Made by a program: the position numbers and the translations under genes. DNA of 64,000 bases from JAHBXE01 sp044222195 (GTDB taxonomy: Bacteria > Planctomycetota > Phycisphaerae > Phycisphaerales > UBA1924): NCBI GenBank assembly GCA_044222195.1, contig JBGANS010000004.1, positions 236,561 through 300,560 of the forward strand, read 5' to 3'. The notes below the pieces were generated by a model. The model searched no databases. It had not been told where the DNA came from and saw nothing but the letters and a program-made list of their open reading frames with translations. Positions 1 to 8,610 of the stretch are shown in pieces. Positions within the stretch are counted from its first letter, which is position 1; every line of letters starts with the position of its first letter.

Positions 1-786
1 ACCGCCCGGCTGAGAAAGGCCGAGGACGACCCCCGCGTCAAAGCGGTCATCATCCGTATCAACTCTCCGGGCGGCACCGTGACCGGCAGCGACATGATGT
101 ACCGGGAAGTCCGGCGCTTCGCGGAGGAGAGCAAGAAGCCCGTGGTGGCCTCCCTGGGCGAAGTCGCCGCGAGCGGGGGCTATTACCTCGCCCTGGCGGC
201 AGACCGCATAGTTGCCGAACCCACGGCCATCACGGGCTCCATCGGCGTCATCATGCCCACGATCAACATCAGCGAAGGATTGAACAAGATCGGGATTCAC
301 TCCCGGTCGATCAAGTCCGGCAAGAACAAGGACCTCGCCAATCCGCTCGAACCGATGCGGGATGAGCAGTACGCCGTCTTGCAGGAAACCGTGGACGAGT
401 TCTACGCTCGATTCAAGGCGCTGGTCGTTGAGCGACGAAACCGCCCCTCAGGTGTCGGCACGCGGTCGCTCGACACGACCCGCCTCGACGACCTGACCGA
501 CGGACGGGTGGTGACTGGGGTCCGGGCTGCAGAGTTTGGCCTGGTCGATCAGACCGGCGGGGTGTCCGATGCGTTCGCTCTGGCAAAGGGATTGGCGGGC
601 ATTGATGCCGCGGCGTTGGTGAAGTACTACCCCGAAGGTGGTGAGCGGCCCAAGACGGCGTATGCAACCGCGCCCTCGCCTGGGGGCACCGAAGTCAACC
701 TGGTGCAGATCCGCGCGGGGAACATCGGGCTCTCCGGCGCAGCGGGATACGCGGGCGCGTACTACCTCTGGATGCCCCCGGGTTAG
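1..786 (+). CDS. sppA: SppA-type signal peptide peptidase (S49), 5' partial
   Basis: The reading frame is open to the left edge, so the N-terminus is missing. S49 peptidases degrade cleaved signal peptides in the inner membrane. The fragment begins in the fold core, with the I-N-S-P-G-G turn near residues 21-25. It then has the serine-nucleophile motif G-E-V-A-A-S-G-G-Y-Y (serine near fragment residue 58) and the T-G-S-I-G-V stretch typical of the C-terminal half of SppA. The partner lysine cannot be placed with confidence. The protein ends in a short alanine/glycine-rich tail. The family is clear; whether the complete protein is the short (about 300 aa) or long (about 600 aa) form cannot be decided here. 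Confidence 0.93.
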   Translation, partial: TARLRKAEDDPRVKAVIIRINSPGGTVTGSDMMYREVRRFAEESKKPVVASLGEVAASGGYYLALAADRIVAEPTAITGSIGVIMPTINISEGLNKIGIHSRSIKSGKNKDLANPLEPMRDEQYAVLQETVDEFYARFKALVVERRNRPSGVGTRSLDTTRLDDLTDGRVVTGVRAAEFGLVDQTGGVSDAFALAKGLAGIDAAALVKYYPEGGERPKTAYATAPSPGGTEVNLVQIRAGNIGLSGAAGYAGAYYLWMPPG

Positions 787-865
787 TGCAGAATTCGCTG
801 AACTCATGAACCCTCGCGCGTACCTGCCGGTAACAGGTGCATCGCACCACCCTGCGGAGACCGAC

Positions 866-1768
866 ATGAATACTCGCCGCGCGTTCACCCTGGTTGATAT
901 CGCCGCACTCTGCGCGACGGGGGCATGCCTGTTGTGCCTGGCGGCGACCGTCCTTGGGCAGCAGCCAGAGGCTCCACGGACAGTTACCAAGCAACTCAAG
1001 GACGCCACCCAGGTTCGCGGCCTCCATCAGGCGCTGATTGTTTTCGCGCAGAACAACAGCGATGCCTACCCATTGCCTTCCAAGTTCGACACCAACGACA
1101 ACACCGTGGCCGACCGCGGCTCGCTCAAGGACACCACCGCGAACATCTACTCCATGCTCGTTTTCATGGGCATGATCTCGACAGAGCTCCTTGTCAGTCC
1201 TGTAGAGAAGAACAGCAGTATCACGGTGTACGACCAGTACGAGTTTGACACACCGAAGAAGTCGGTGAGGCCTGCGATGGCGCTGTGGGATCCCGCGTTC
1301 GGCGTGGACTTCAGTGAGGGACACAAGGGCCACGCCAGCTACGCTCATCTTCAACCGTCGGCTGGCCGCGCCCCGCGGTGGAAGTCCACCAGCAAGTCAT
1401 CGGCTCCCGTGATCAGCATGCGCGGGCCTGAGATTTCCGGCGTCGTGCACAACGACGATGGCTCGGTTACGCCGACGTTCGCCAACCCGAAGTCGAATAC
1501 ATTCGCGATGTACGATGAGGATGCGAGTTGGTCGGGCAACGTCGCGGGAGCGGACAATGCCGTCATCTTCTCGAAGCACACCCTCGCGGTCGGCAAGAGC
1601 ATCATGAGCGATCCCAAGGCCCGGCAATACACCGATGCAGAAGGGAAGTCGTGGCCCGACCTGTGGAACTTTGACGAACCGGACGATCCCAGCGCGGCCA
1701 ACGACTTCCTGGGCATCTTCGTGAGGGCCGGGACAAAGGCGGCGGAGTTTAAGGCCATCTGGGACTGA
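866..1768 (+). CDS. Prepilin-like exported protein with degenerate processing site
   Basis: This 300-residue protein starts at an ATG preceded by GGAG. The N-terminus reads R-R-A-F-T-L-V-D followed by a hydrophobic helix, like a type IV/T2SS prepilin. The residue before the cleavage point is Ala instead of Gly, and the conserved Glu at mature position 5 is Asp. A pilin-type helix follows, then a soluble domain of about 250 residues that I do not recognise and that lacks an obvious DGH ending. It may be a minor pseudopilin or a planctomycete pilin-like surface protein. The altered cleavage site may mean that it is not processed by prepilin peptidase. It is unrelated to sppA upstream apart from position and strand. 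Confidence 0.7.
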   Translation: MNTRRAFTLVDIAALCATGACLLCLAATVLGQQPEAPRTVTKQLKDATQVRGLHQALIVFAQNNSDAYPLPSKFDTNDNTVADRGSLKDTTANIYSMLVFMGMISTELLVSPVEKNSSITVYDQYEFDTPKKSVRPAMALWDPAFGVDFSEGHKGHASYAHLQPSAGRAPRWKSTSKSSAPVISMRGPEISGVVHNDDGSVTPTFANPKSNTFAMYDEDASWSGNVAGADNAVIFSKHTLAVGKSIMSDPKARQYTDAEGKSWPDLWNFDEPDDPSAANDFLGIFVRAGTKAAEFKAIWD

Positions 1769-1993
1769 TACCCGGCGCAGGCCTGCCATCGGCCCGGCAG
1801 CGGCTCCGCCAAAGGGCCTTCCTGGCCTCCCATCCAGCCCGGCAGGCCCGCAATAACTCCCGCTCCACTGAAGTCAACGCCCTGCCTGTCCGAAATTGGG
1901 ATAACCCGAATTCGACCCCTCGAACACATGGTGGGCTTGCGTGAGACGCCCACGGGAAGATCGGTACCGCCCGAGCGGCACAGGATTGTGTGA

Positions 1994-3955
1994 ATGGATC
2001 CGAAAGCCCTCGACAAAGTGCTCAACTGCCCCTCTCTCCCCAGCCTTCCCGGCGTGGCGATTTCGATGCTGGAACTGATGCGGCAGCCGTCCTGCACGGC
2101 GGACAAGGTCGCTGATCTCATCCAGAACGACCCCGCGCTGGCATCGAAGGTTCTTCGGACCGTCAACTCGAGCTACTACGGGCTCAGCAAGCCCTGCCCC
2201 ACCATCTCGCGTGCGGTCTCGTTCCTCGGGATGAACACGGTCAAGTCCCTGACGTTGGGCCTCAGCCTGGTTGACGTCGGCCGGAGCACCGATGCCGGGT
2301 TCGATCTCGCGGCCTATTGGAGGAGGTGCGTGTACGGCGCCGCCGCCGCCCGGATCATCGCCCGGCACAGCCGGATGTGTGACCCGGACGAGGTGTTCAT
2401 CGGAACCCTGCTCCAGGACGTCGGCATGCTGGCCTGCTACGCGGCACTCGGTGTCCAGTATGCCGCGCTGATCTCCAGCGCACCGGCCCACGAAGACCTG
2501 GCGCCGCTCGAACGCGAGCACTTCGGATTCGATCACGCGGAAGCCGGGGCGCGGATGGCCGAAAAGTGGCGGCTGCCGGATCACATCATCGCCTGCACCC
2601 GATTCCACCACCGGCCGGAAAGCGCCCCGGAGGTGCACGCGCCCTTTGTCCGCGTGGTGTCCACGTCCACCGATGCTTCCGCCTGTCTGACGGACACAAC
2701 TGTTCCAGCATCTCTCGCATCCTTCCGGCGCCGGATGCGCGAGTGGTTCAACGTTGACACCGCCGCCTCAGACGATCTGCTCCATCAGACGACCGGGGCC
2801 GCGAAGGAACTGGGCAAGCTCCTCGAACTCGACACCGGGCAGCCCCCGGACGTCGGAGCGATCCTCGCCGAAGCCAGCGAACAACTCCTCCACCACCAGG
2901 TGGACATGGAGCGAACACAGACGGAACTGACGCGCCAGACGGTGACCGACGCCCTGACCGGCGCGGCCAACCGAAAGCACTTTGATGTCTCGATGCAACG
3001 GGCGTTTTCCGAAGCCGACCAGGCCGGAACACCTCTGTCTGTGCTCTTCGCCGATGCCGACAAGTTCAAGTCGGTCAATGACACGCTCGGCCACCAGGCC
3101 GGGGATGCCGTCCTCGTCGAGATATCCCGACGGTTGCGCGAGGGCGTGGGCAGTGACGGCACGGTGTGTCGTTACGGGGGTGAGGAGTTTGCGATCATTC
3201 TCCCGGGCGCCGGCCTGGACGCCGCGAGGGCAATCGCCGAGCGGCTGCGCCAGTCCCTCGAGGCCCGGCCGATCGACATTGCTTCGCTCGGCGTGAGCGC
3301 CCGTGAAGTCCGCCAAACAATCAGCCTTGGTGTGGCCTGTCTTTCGAAGCCTGCTTCCTCGTTTGCCAACTGGGAAGCCCTGGTTCACGCGGCGGACGAA
3401 GCCGTGTACGCCGCCAAGAAAGCGGGACGCAACCGGGTGCAGTGCGCTGGCGATGCCACTATTCCCGCGCCCGCCCTCGCGCCGATGCCGACGCAAAGAC
3501 CGCAATCGCCGTCGGCCCCTCGCACGGTCGGGGATGCCAACGGCAAGAGCCTGATTCTGATTGTCGAAGACGATGCCCTCTCCGCCAAGATGCTCGACGT
3601 GCTGTTGACCCGGCACGGCAACTTCCAGACCGTCATTGCTCGCTCAGCCGAGGACGCTCTTCGCCTGCTCCACGGTGGAAGAAAGGACCCCGCGATCCGG
3701 CCAGCACTGCTGCTGGTAGACCTGAACCTGCCCTCTATGTCGGGCGCCGACTTCATCCGAGCCTGCCGGTCTATGCCGGCGCTGTGTGACCTCCGGTTCG
3801 TCGTCATGTCGGCGTGCGCCGGTGCCGACGAACGCAGGGACATCGACAGCCTGGGAGCTCTCGCTTATCTCGACAAGGCCGACCTCTGCTCGGACATCGT
3901 CGGGGCTCTCAAGCGGTTGACAGACGCGGCGAGGCCGAATGCGGTCGCGGCCTGA
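1994..3955 (+). CDS. HDOD-GGDEF-receiver signalling protein
   Basis: A cytoplasmic 653-residue protein with three modules. Residues about 10-210 are an HDOD domain, with the P-S-L-P pattern, N-D-P-A-L and the S-x2-Y-G-L helix. Residues about 315-490 are a diguanylate cyclase domain with active-site G-G-E-E-F near residue 395 and the D-x3-K-S-V-N-D-T-x-G-H motif. Residues about 518-645 are a response-regulator receiver with the acidic V-E-D-D pair, phosphoacceptor Asp in L-L-V-D-L-N-L-P, and a conserved Lys in L-D-K-A. The intact GGEEF suggests it makes cyclic di-GMP; an upstream R-x2-D inhibitory site is not visible. The C-terminal placement of the receiver is unusual. There is no adjacent kinase, so the phosphodonor is unknown. 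Confidence 0.93.
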   Translation: MDPKALDKVLNCPSLPSLPGVAISMLELMRQPSCTADKVADLIQNDPALASKVLRTVNSSYYGLSKPCPTISRAVSFLGMNTVKSLTLGLSLVDVGRSTDAGFDLAAYWRRCVYGAAAARIIARHSRMCDPDEVFIGTLLQDVGMLACYAALGVQYAALISSAPAHEDLAPLEREHFGFDHAEAGARMAEKWRLPDHIIACTRFHHRPESAPEVHAPFVRVVSTSTDASACLTDTTVPASLASFRRRMREWFNVDTAASDDLLHQTTGAAKELGKLLELDTGQPPDVGAILAEASEQLLHHQVDMERTQTELTRQTVTDALTGAANRKHFDVSMQRAFSEADQAGTPLSVLFADADKFKSVNDTLGHQAGDAVLVEISRRLREGVGSDGTVCRYGGEEFAIILPGAGLDAARAIAERLRQSLEARPIDIASLGVSAREVRQTISLGVACLSKPASSFANWEALVHAADEAVYAAKKAGRNRVQCAGDATIPAPALAPMPTQRPQSPSAPRTVGDANGKSLILIVEDDALSAKMLDVLLTRHGNFQTVIARSAEDALRLLHGGRKDPAIRPALLLVDLNLPSMSGADFIRACRSMPALCDLRFVVMSACAGADERRDIDSLGALAYLDKADLCSDIVGALKRLTDAARPNAVAA

Positions 3956-3975
3956 TCGGCCCGGCTGCCGGCGAC

Positions 3976-5118
3976 CTACTCGTTGCCCGGCCAACCCGCG
4001 GTGACAAACTTGCCGTCACGATGGAAGACGATTCCGTCGGCCTCGATCGTGCCGCCACGACGCAGGTCGCACACCATATCCCAGTGCAGCCCCGAATCGT
4101 TGGTATTGCCGCTTTCCGGGTATCCCGCGCCGACGGCCGCATGGAACGTCCCGCCGATCTTTTCATCGAACAGAGTGTTCCGGGAAAAGTCCTTGATTCC
4201 GTAGTTGGTGCCGATGGCGATTTCGCCGAGGTTCCGCGCGCCCGGGTCCTGGTCGAGCATCTTGATGAGAAACTCTTCGTTCTTCTTCGCCGAGGCATCC
4301 ACCACGCGGCCGCCCTTGAACACGAGCCGCACGCCCTCAACCTCGCGGCCTTGGTACACCGCGGGGAATGTGTAGTTCACATGGCCATCGACGCCCTGCG
4401 GGCCGGTGAACACTTCACCGTCGGGAAAGTTTTCGGTTCCCGCGCAGTTGATCCAGTGTGACTTGGTGGGATTGACATCCACCGTAAGATCCGTGCCGTC
4501 ATGGCCCTCCATGGCGGGGGCCCGGAAACGCAGCACCTTCTTGTCCTTCAGGTAATCGCACACCCGCTGCTGCCGGTCCTGGATCTTCATCCACGCCGCC
4601 ACGGGATCGGACAGGTGGAGCAGGCCCGCGCCGTAGACGAAGTCTTCGTACGCGCGGAGCGACATCTCCGCATCCTGAGCGGAGCCGTTGGTCGGGAAGA
4701 GCGTGCCGCACCACCGCATCTTCCCCTCGGCCGCACGCTCCATGAACCGCTTCATGATCGGCTTCCTCGAAGACTGAAGCATCGCGGCGCGCTTCGGATC
4801 CACCTTTCCAAGGAACTTCGTATTCAGGTCCGCCCAGAGACCGATGTGGACGTCGATCGTCTCGACGCGGTGCTTCTCAATCGGAGAGATGAACTTGAGC
4901 TGCTCTTCGCTGCCGTGACTGAGCATGAGTTCCTGGAGTGACTCGGACCGGGTGGTCCAGTAGGGATTGCCGCCCGCCCTCACCACCGCCGCGTAGATCG
5001 CTTCGATCAGCGGCATCGCGACGGGTTCGGCGTGGATCTGGACAAGATCTCCGGGCTTGACGCGGGTGGAGTACCGGACGATGACATCGGCGAGCTTTTC
5101 GACACGGATATCGGCCAT
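3976..5118 (-). CDS. M29-family metallo-aminopeptidase
   Basis: The 380-residue protein resembles thermophilic aminopeptidase AmpS/AmpT (MEROPS M29), which removes N-terminal residues from peptides using two metal ions. The family's metal-site segments are all present in order: the Glu in N-F-P-D-G-E-V-F, the Glu in L-G-E-I-A-I-G, the His in T-F-H-A-A-V-G, and the H-W-D pair in G-L-H-W-D-M-V. No signal peptide is visible, so it should be cytoplasmic. The ATG start follows a GGAGG ribosome site. It is convergent with the HDOD gene (20 bp apart) and diverges from the OmpH-like gene. Confidence 0.93.
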   Translation of the reverse strand: MADIRVEKLADVIVRYSTRVKPGDLVQIHAEPVAMPLIEAIYAAVVRAGGNPYWTTRSESLQELMLSHGSEEQLKFISPIEKHRVETIDVHIGLWADLNTKFLGKVDPKRAAMLQSSRKPIMKRFMERAAEGKMRWCGTLFPTNGSAQDAEMSLRAYEDFVYGAGLLHLSDPVAAWMKIQDRQQRVCDYLKDKKVLRFRAPAMEGHDGTDLTVDVNPTKSHWINCAGTENFPDGEVFTGPQGVDGHVNYTFPAVYQGREVEGVRLVFKGGRVVDASAKKNEEFLIKMLDQDPGARNLGEIAIGTNYGIKDFSRNTLFDEKIGGTFHAAVGAGYPESGNTNDSGLHWDMVCDLRRGGTIEADGIVFHRDGKFVTAGWPGNE

Positions 5119-5280
5119 TTCGGGGTCCTCCCGGGGTGGGCACTATAGAGTCAATCCCGGCCGCGACGGCGTTTCTTGGCGGAACTTTGTACGCTTACGG
5201 GCGTACCACTCGGGGCCGCCCTGTCGGTCATCGCGGCCCTACGCTTTGCCCTTCCGATGTCGCACTCTTGGGGAGTCACC

Positions 5281-5901
5281 ATGCGTCCGATCGAACGAAT
5301 TGTTGTCCTCGGCGGAGTTCTCGCGGCGATCCTCATCAGCCTCGCCGGACGGGTGGGAGATTCCCGTGCGTTCGCGGCCCCCACCACGGTCGCACCTGGC
5401 CCGATGAAGTTCGGAACGGTGGATGTATTTGTGGTCGCTGAAGCACTGATGGAAGCGCCCGAACTCAAGAAAATGCGTACCGACGCCGTGTCCACCTGGC
5501 AGGCGAAGTCCGATTCGATCAACAAGGAACTCAAAGAGCTGGACACCGACCTGTCCATCCTGCCGCAGAACGACCCGAAGGTCCAGGACATCATGAAGAA
5601 GGTCGAGATCAAGCGGCAGGATTACCAGAAACTGGTGCAGGATCGCATGGCCGATCTCGAGCGGATCAACTCCACGCAGCTCATTGACGCGTATGGGAGA
5701 ATCCGGGCCGCGGCCGAGAAGGTCGCGGCGCAGCAGGAGTACACGCACGTGTTCTCAAGCCGCGAGTACGCGCGGCAGATCACCACGACCTCACTGTCGC
5801 AAACCCTGCAGGAGTTGCTGGCCCGGCCCATCATCAACGGGGGCCAAGTCGACGACTTGACCAAGGCGGTTCTGGCGGAGTTGAAAGTAGCTCCGAAGTA
5901 A
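5281..5901 (+). CDS. OmpH/Skp-like periplasmic chaperone
   Basis: The 206-residue protein has an N-terminal hydrophobic signal (residues about 5-32), then a long alpha-helical, charged region with heptad-like Leu/Ile spacing (about 60-145). This matches OmpH/Skp proteins, which trimerise in the periplasm and hold unfolded outer-membrane proteins. It opens with the F-G-T-V-D-V-F strand typical of this family. The start at the ATG of M-R-P-I-E is preferred because the signal sequence follows directly; an upstream in-frame extension has no signal character. It may help supply the outer membrane, but it is not next to bam or lpx genes. Confidence 0.8.
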   Translation: MRPIERIVVLGGVLAAILISLAGRVGDSRAFAAPTTVAPGPMKFGTVDVFVVAEALMEAPELKKMRTDAVSTWQAKSDSINKELKELDTDLSILPQNDPKVQDIMKKVEIKRQDYQKLVQDRMADLERINSTQLIDAYGRIRAAAEKVAAQQEYTHVFSSREYARQITTTSLSQTLQELLARPIINGGQVDDLTKAVLAELKVAPK

Positions 5902-5914
5902 TCGATGGCCTCGC

Positions 5915-6241
5915 CTAGCGACGGGCCGTGCGGCGCTTCGCGATGACGACCTCCGGCGAAGCGGGCGCCGGCGGCGGTGCGAGCAGACTCGGAAAGAGCC
6001 GCTCGGCGTCAACCCAGTTGCCGATGTCCGCCCCGCCGCGAAGCTGCCAGAGCGCGTGGGCGATGGCCCCAGTCAGCGCGCCGGTCACTTCCACGGACTC
6101 GGGCCCGCCCGCCGAAACCCAGACGCGAGCCTTGCCACCCGGGCCACGTTCACATCGAATCGCAGGCACGCGGACGGTCGGCGGCGGCGTGCCGGGGGCC
6201 GTCGAGCTCTTGACTTTGCTGGATCGAACTTCCGCGGCCAT
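5915..6241 (-). CDS. Hypothetical protein, 108 aa
   Basis: A short protein starting at an ATG with a strong AAGGAGG site 6-8 bases upstream, which rejects a longer in-frame version that would run almost to the tRNA. It has a proline-rich linker, a central region that looks like two beta-strands plus a helix (T-G-A-L-T-G-A-I-A-H-A-L-W), and a basic tail. I do not recognise a family. It is probably cytoplasmic, as no signal or membrane segment is visible. It reads convergently to the OmpH-like gene. Confidence 0.6.
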   Translation of the reverse strand: MAAEVRSSKVKSSTAPGTPPPTVRVPAIRCERGPGGKARVWVSAGGPESVEVTGALTGAIAHALWQLRGGADIGNWVDAERLFPSLLAPPPAPASPEVVIAKRRTARR

Positions 6242-6289
6242 TCCCGCCTCCTTGGCTTCAAGCCTTGCCCGGAATACGCACGGGGAAAA

Positions 6290-6363
6290 TGGGCGCAACA
6301 GGACTCGAACCTGTGACCTCAGCTATGTGACAGCTGCGCTCTAGCCAACTGAGCTATGCGCCC
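6290..6363 (-). tRNA. tRNA-Val(CAC)
   Basis: A full cloverleaf can be folded on the minus strand: acceptor stem GGGCGCA/TGCGCCC, D arm GCTC...GAGC, anticodon stem CAGCT/AGCTG, and T arm ACAGG-TTCGAGT-CCTGT. Fixed spacing from the D stem puts the seven-base loop at GTCACAT, giving anticodon CAC, which reads the valine codon GTG. The loop has an unusual G at position 32. An aspartate reading (GUC) would need a stem that does not pair. The 3' CCA is not encoded. Confidence 0.88.
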
Positions 6364-6456
6364 GAGAGACGGCTTTCGCCGTTGGCCACAAGGATAGGAC
6401 CCGCGTCCCCTCCTGTCATCACCGTGGACGGACTTCCCTGTGGCTGGGGAATGAGT

Positions 6457-6945
6457 ATGCTGATACGCATGCCACCATCAGATCCAGGCCGATCGTTCGC
6501 CTATCAAAGCGACATTGGCTACGAGCGCAGCCGCATCCACGCCGCCGCGATCTACTGCTCCGACGGCCGAGTGGGTGAGCACTTTGACGACTTCCTGCAG
6601 GTCGGATTGAAGCTCCCTCGCTACGACCGCGTCGCGCTCCCGGGAGGCCCGGCTTGCCTCGCCGGGCACCCTCAGGCTCACCTTGAAGAACAAGGCGTTG
6701 TCGATGAGTTGCAGTTTCTCGTCCAGTTTCACAAGTTGACGCGCATCGTGCTCATCGCCCACCAGGGCTGTGCGTTCTACGCGTCGCGGCTGGAACTCAA
6801 GGAACCGCGGCTGGAGCTGGTGCAGAGAGCCGACCTTGTCCGGGCGACCGCCTTCGTTCACCGAGTAACCGGGCTCGACTCAATCGAGGCCTACTTCGCT
6901 CGACTGGCTGAGGGCTCCATCCGGTTCGAACGGGTCGACGTCTGA
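6457..6945 (+). CDS. Beta-carbonic-anhydrase-like protein
   Basis: This 162-residue protein carries the landmark pattern of beta-class carbonic anhydrases in the right order. C-S-D-G-R (Cys near residue 34) matches the usual C-S-D-S-R zinc-Cys/Asp pair. V-A-L-P-G-G corresponds to the R-N-A-G strand. T-R-I-V-L-I-A-H-Q-G-C (His about 102, Cys about 105) matches the G-H-x2-C-G zinc ligands. It is shorter than typical enzymes (about 200 aa). The usual Arg-Asn-Ala-Gly is replaced by Leu-Pro-Gly-Gly, so activity is uncertain. Three nearby ATGs compete for the start; the middle one has GGGGA six bases upstream. No signal peptide is visible. Confidence 0.65.
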   Translation: MLIRMPPSDPGRSFAYQSDIGYERSRIHAAAIYCSDGRVGEHFDDFLQVGLKLPRYDRVALPGGPACLAGHPQAHLEEQGVVDELQFLVQFHKLTRIVLIAHQGCAFYASRLELKEPRLELVQRADLVRATAFVHRVTGLDSIEAYFARLAEGSIRFERVDV

Positions 6946-6946
6946 A

Positions 6947-8545
6947 TCACGCGGCGGAATCCTTCGTGGCCAGACGCAGGATGTTCGCCTGCGTCATTTC
7001 ATCGCCACGAAGCTCGCCAGTGAGTCGCCCCTGGCACAACACGAGAATACGGTCGGAAAGGGCCAGCAACTCGGGCATCTCGCTGGACACGAGCAGCACC
7101 GCGGCTCCACGATCAGCCGCCTCGCGAACGAGGCGGTACACCTCCGCCTTGGTGCCTACATCGATTCCTCGCGTCGGCTCATCCATCAGGAGGACTTTCA
7201 CGTCGGGACTCATCCACCGCGCGATGAGGAGCTTCTGCTGATTGCCGCCGGAGAGAGCCCCCGGTGCGATGGCGGGATAGGCGGCCTTGACCTGGAACTC
7301 CTTGAGGCGGGCGGTGGTGAGCGACTTTTCCGCTCGAAGGCTGCGCACGCCCGCTCGGGCGAGACGCGGCATGACGGGCACCACAATGTTCTCATCGCAG
7401 CCCAGCTGGAAAAACAACCCCTGGAGTCGTCGGTCTTCCGGCACGTACCCGACGCCGGCCCGAATGAGGTTTCGTGGGGACGACGCGTCGATGCCGCGCC
7501 CTTCGACCCTCACCGTCCCGGTGGCGTGCGCATCGAGGCCGAAGATGGCATCCAGCAGCTCCGACCGGCCCGACCCGACGAGGCCGCCCACGCCGACGAT
7601 TTCGCCGGCCCTGACGTTGAGAGAAACTCCGGCGAGCTTCCCGGGAGACGCCACGGAGGCGACCTCGAGCACCGTTCGCTCTGACGCAACGTGGGGCTTG
7701 CCACCATCAGCCAACGCACGAAGCGCGGAAGCTTCATCGATTCCCGGCGCGCGTCTGTCCCGCCGCGACACCGCCTCGATTTTCCGCCCGATCATCTGTT
7801 CAACCAGAACGCTTTCATTTATTTCAGCGATGCGAGAAGTGCCGATGAACTTGCCGTCACGCAGGACCGTGACACGGTCGCAGCAGGCAAAGATCTCGCC
7901 CATGCGATGAGACACGTAAATGATCGTGAGGCCCTCGGAGGCAAGTTGGCGAACGATCTTGAGGAGGCGCTCGGTCTCCGCGATGGACAGGGAGCTGGTG
8001 GGTTCGTCAAAGACAATGACCCGTGCCGCGTGCCCGGCGGCGCCCTGCTTGCCCTCATCCAGCGCCGCCGCGATCTGCACGATCTGGCGGTGACCGGGTG
8101 AAAGCGAGCCGAGGGATGCGGTGGGCTCAATGCCGGGCTCGATTCGCGCCAGCAGTTTGGCCGCCCGACGGTTCATGGCGGCGCGGTCCACGATGAATCC
8201 CGCCTTGCGGGGCAGATCGTGGAGACAGAGATTCTCAGCGACGGTCAGGTTCGGACATTGGGCGAGTTCCTGGTGAACGATGCGCACGCCCGCCGCGAAA
8301 GCTTCGTCGATGGATCCCGCGGCCAGCGGCCTTCCATCGATCGTGACCGTCCCGTTGTCCTGACGGTGCAGTCCGGCAATGACCTTGCCCAGTGTGCTCT
8401 TGCCCGCCCCATTCTCGCCCATCAGGGCGTGGACCTCGCCGGCGAGGAATGAGACGGACACATTGTCGAGGGCCTGAGTGATGCCGAAGCGTTTGGAAAC
8501 GCCTTCAACGCGAAGCAGCGTGGTGCCGTGCGGGTCGCTCGCCAT
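6947..8545 (-). CDS. Sugar ABC transporter ATP-binding protein (RbsA/MglA type)
   Basis: A 532-residue protein with two ABC cassettes, as in ribose/galactose-type importers. The first has Walker A G-E-N-G-A-G-K-S-T, a degenerate signature L-S-P-G-H-R-Q and Walker B V-I-V-F-D-E-P-T. The second has a degenerate Walker A (G-L-V-G-S-G-R-S-E), signature L-S-G-G-N-Q-Q-K and Walker B V-L-L-M-D-E-P-T-R-G-I-D. One intact and one degenerate ATP site is normal for this family. A linker of about 30 charged residues between the cassettes is longer than usual. It is the last gene of a three-gene minus-strand operon after the permease and binding protein. The substrate is unknown. Confidence 0.93.
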   Translation of the reverse strand: MASDPHGTTLLRVEGVSKRFGITQALDNVSVSFLAGEVHALMGENGAGKSTLGKVIAGLHRQDNGTVTIDGRPLAAGSIDEAFAAGVRIVHQELAQCPNLTVAENLCLHDLPRKAGFIVDRAAMNRRAAKLLARIEPGIEPTASLGSLSPGHRQIVQIAAALDEGKQGAAGHAARVIVFDEPTSSLSIAETERLLKIVRQLASEGLTIIYVSHRMGEIFACCDRVTVLRDGKFIGTSRIAEINESVLVEQMIGRKIEAVSRRDRRAPGIDEASALRALADGGKPHVASERTVLEVASVASPGKLAGVSLNVRAGEIVGVGGLVGSGRSELLDAIFGLDAHATGTVRVEGRGIDASSPRNLIRAGVGYVPEDRRLQGLFFQLGCDENIVVPVMPRLARAGVRSLRAEKSLTTARLKEFQVKAAYPAIAPGALSGGNQQKLLIARWMSPDVKVLLMDEPTRGIDVGTKAEVYRLVREAADRGAAVLLVSSEMPELLALSDRILVLCQGRLTGELRGDEMTQANILRLATKDSAA

Positions 8546-8610
8546 TCGTGCTCAACCGAACAGAACGAGCAGGACCTTTCGGCCTTGCTCGTTGGCATGT
8601 TACTCAGATC

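Noticed and set aside
6290..6363. tRNA-Asp(GUC) reading of the tRNA
   Set aside because: The stem needed for a CTGTCAC loop does not pair; the correct spacing from the D arm gives a CAC anticodon.
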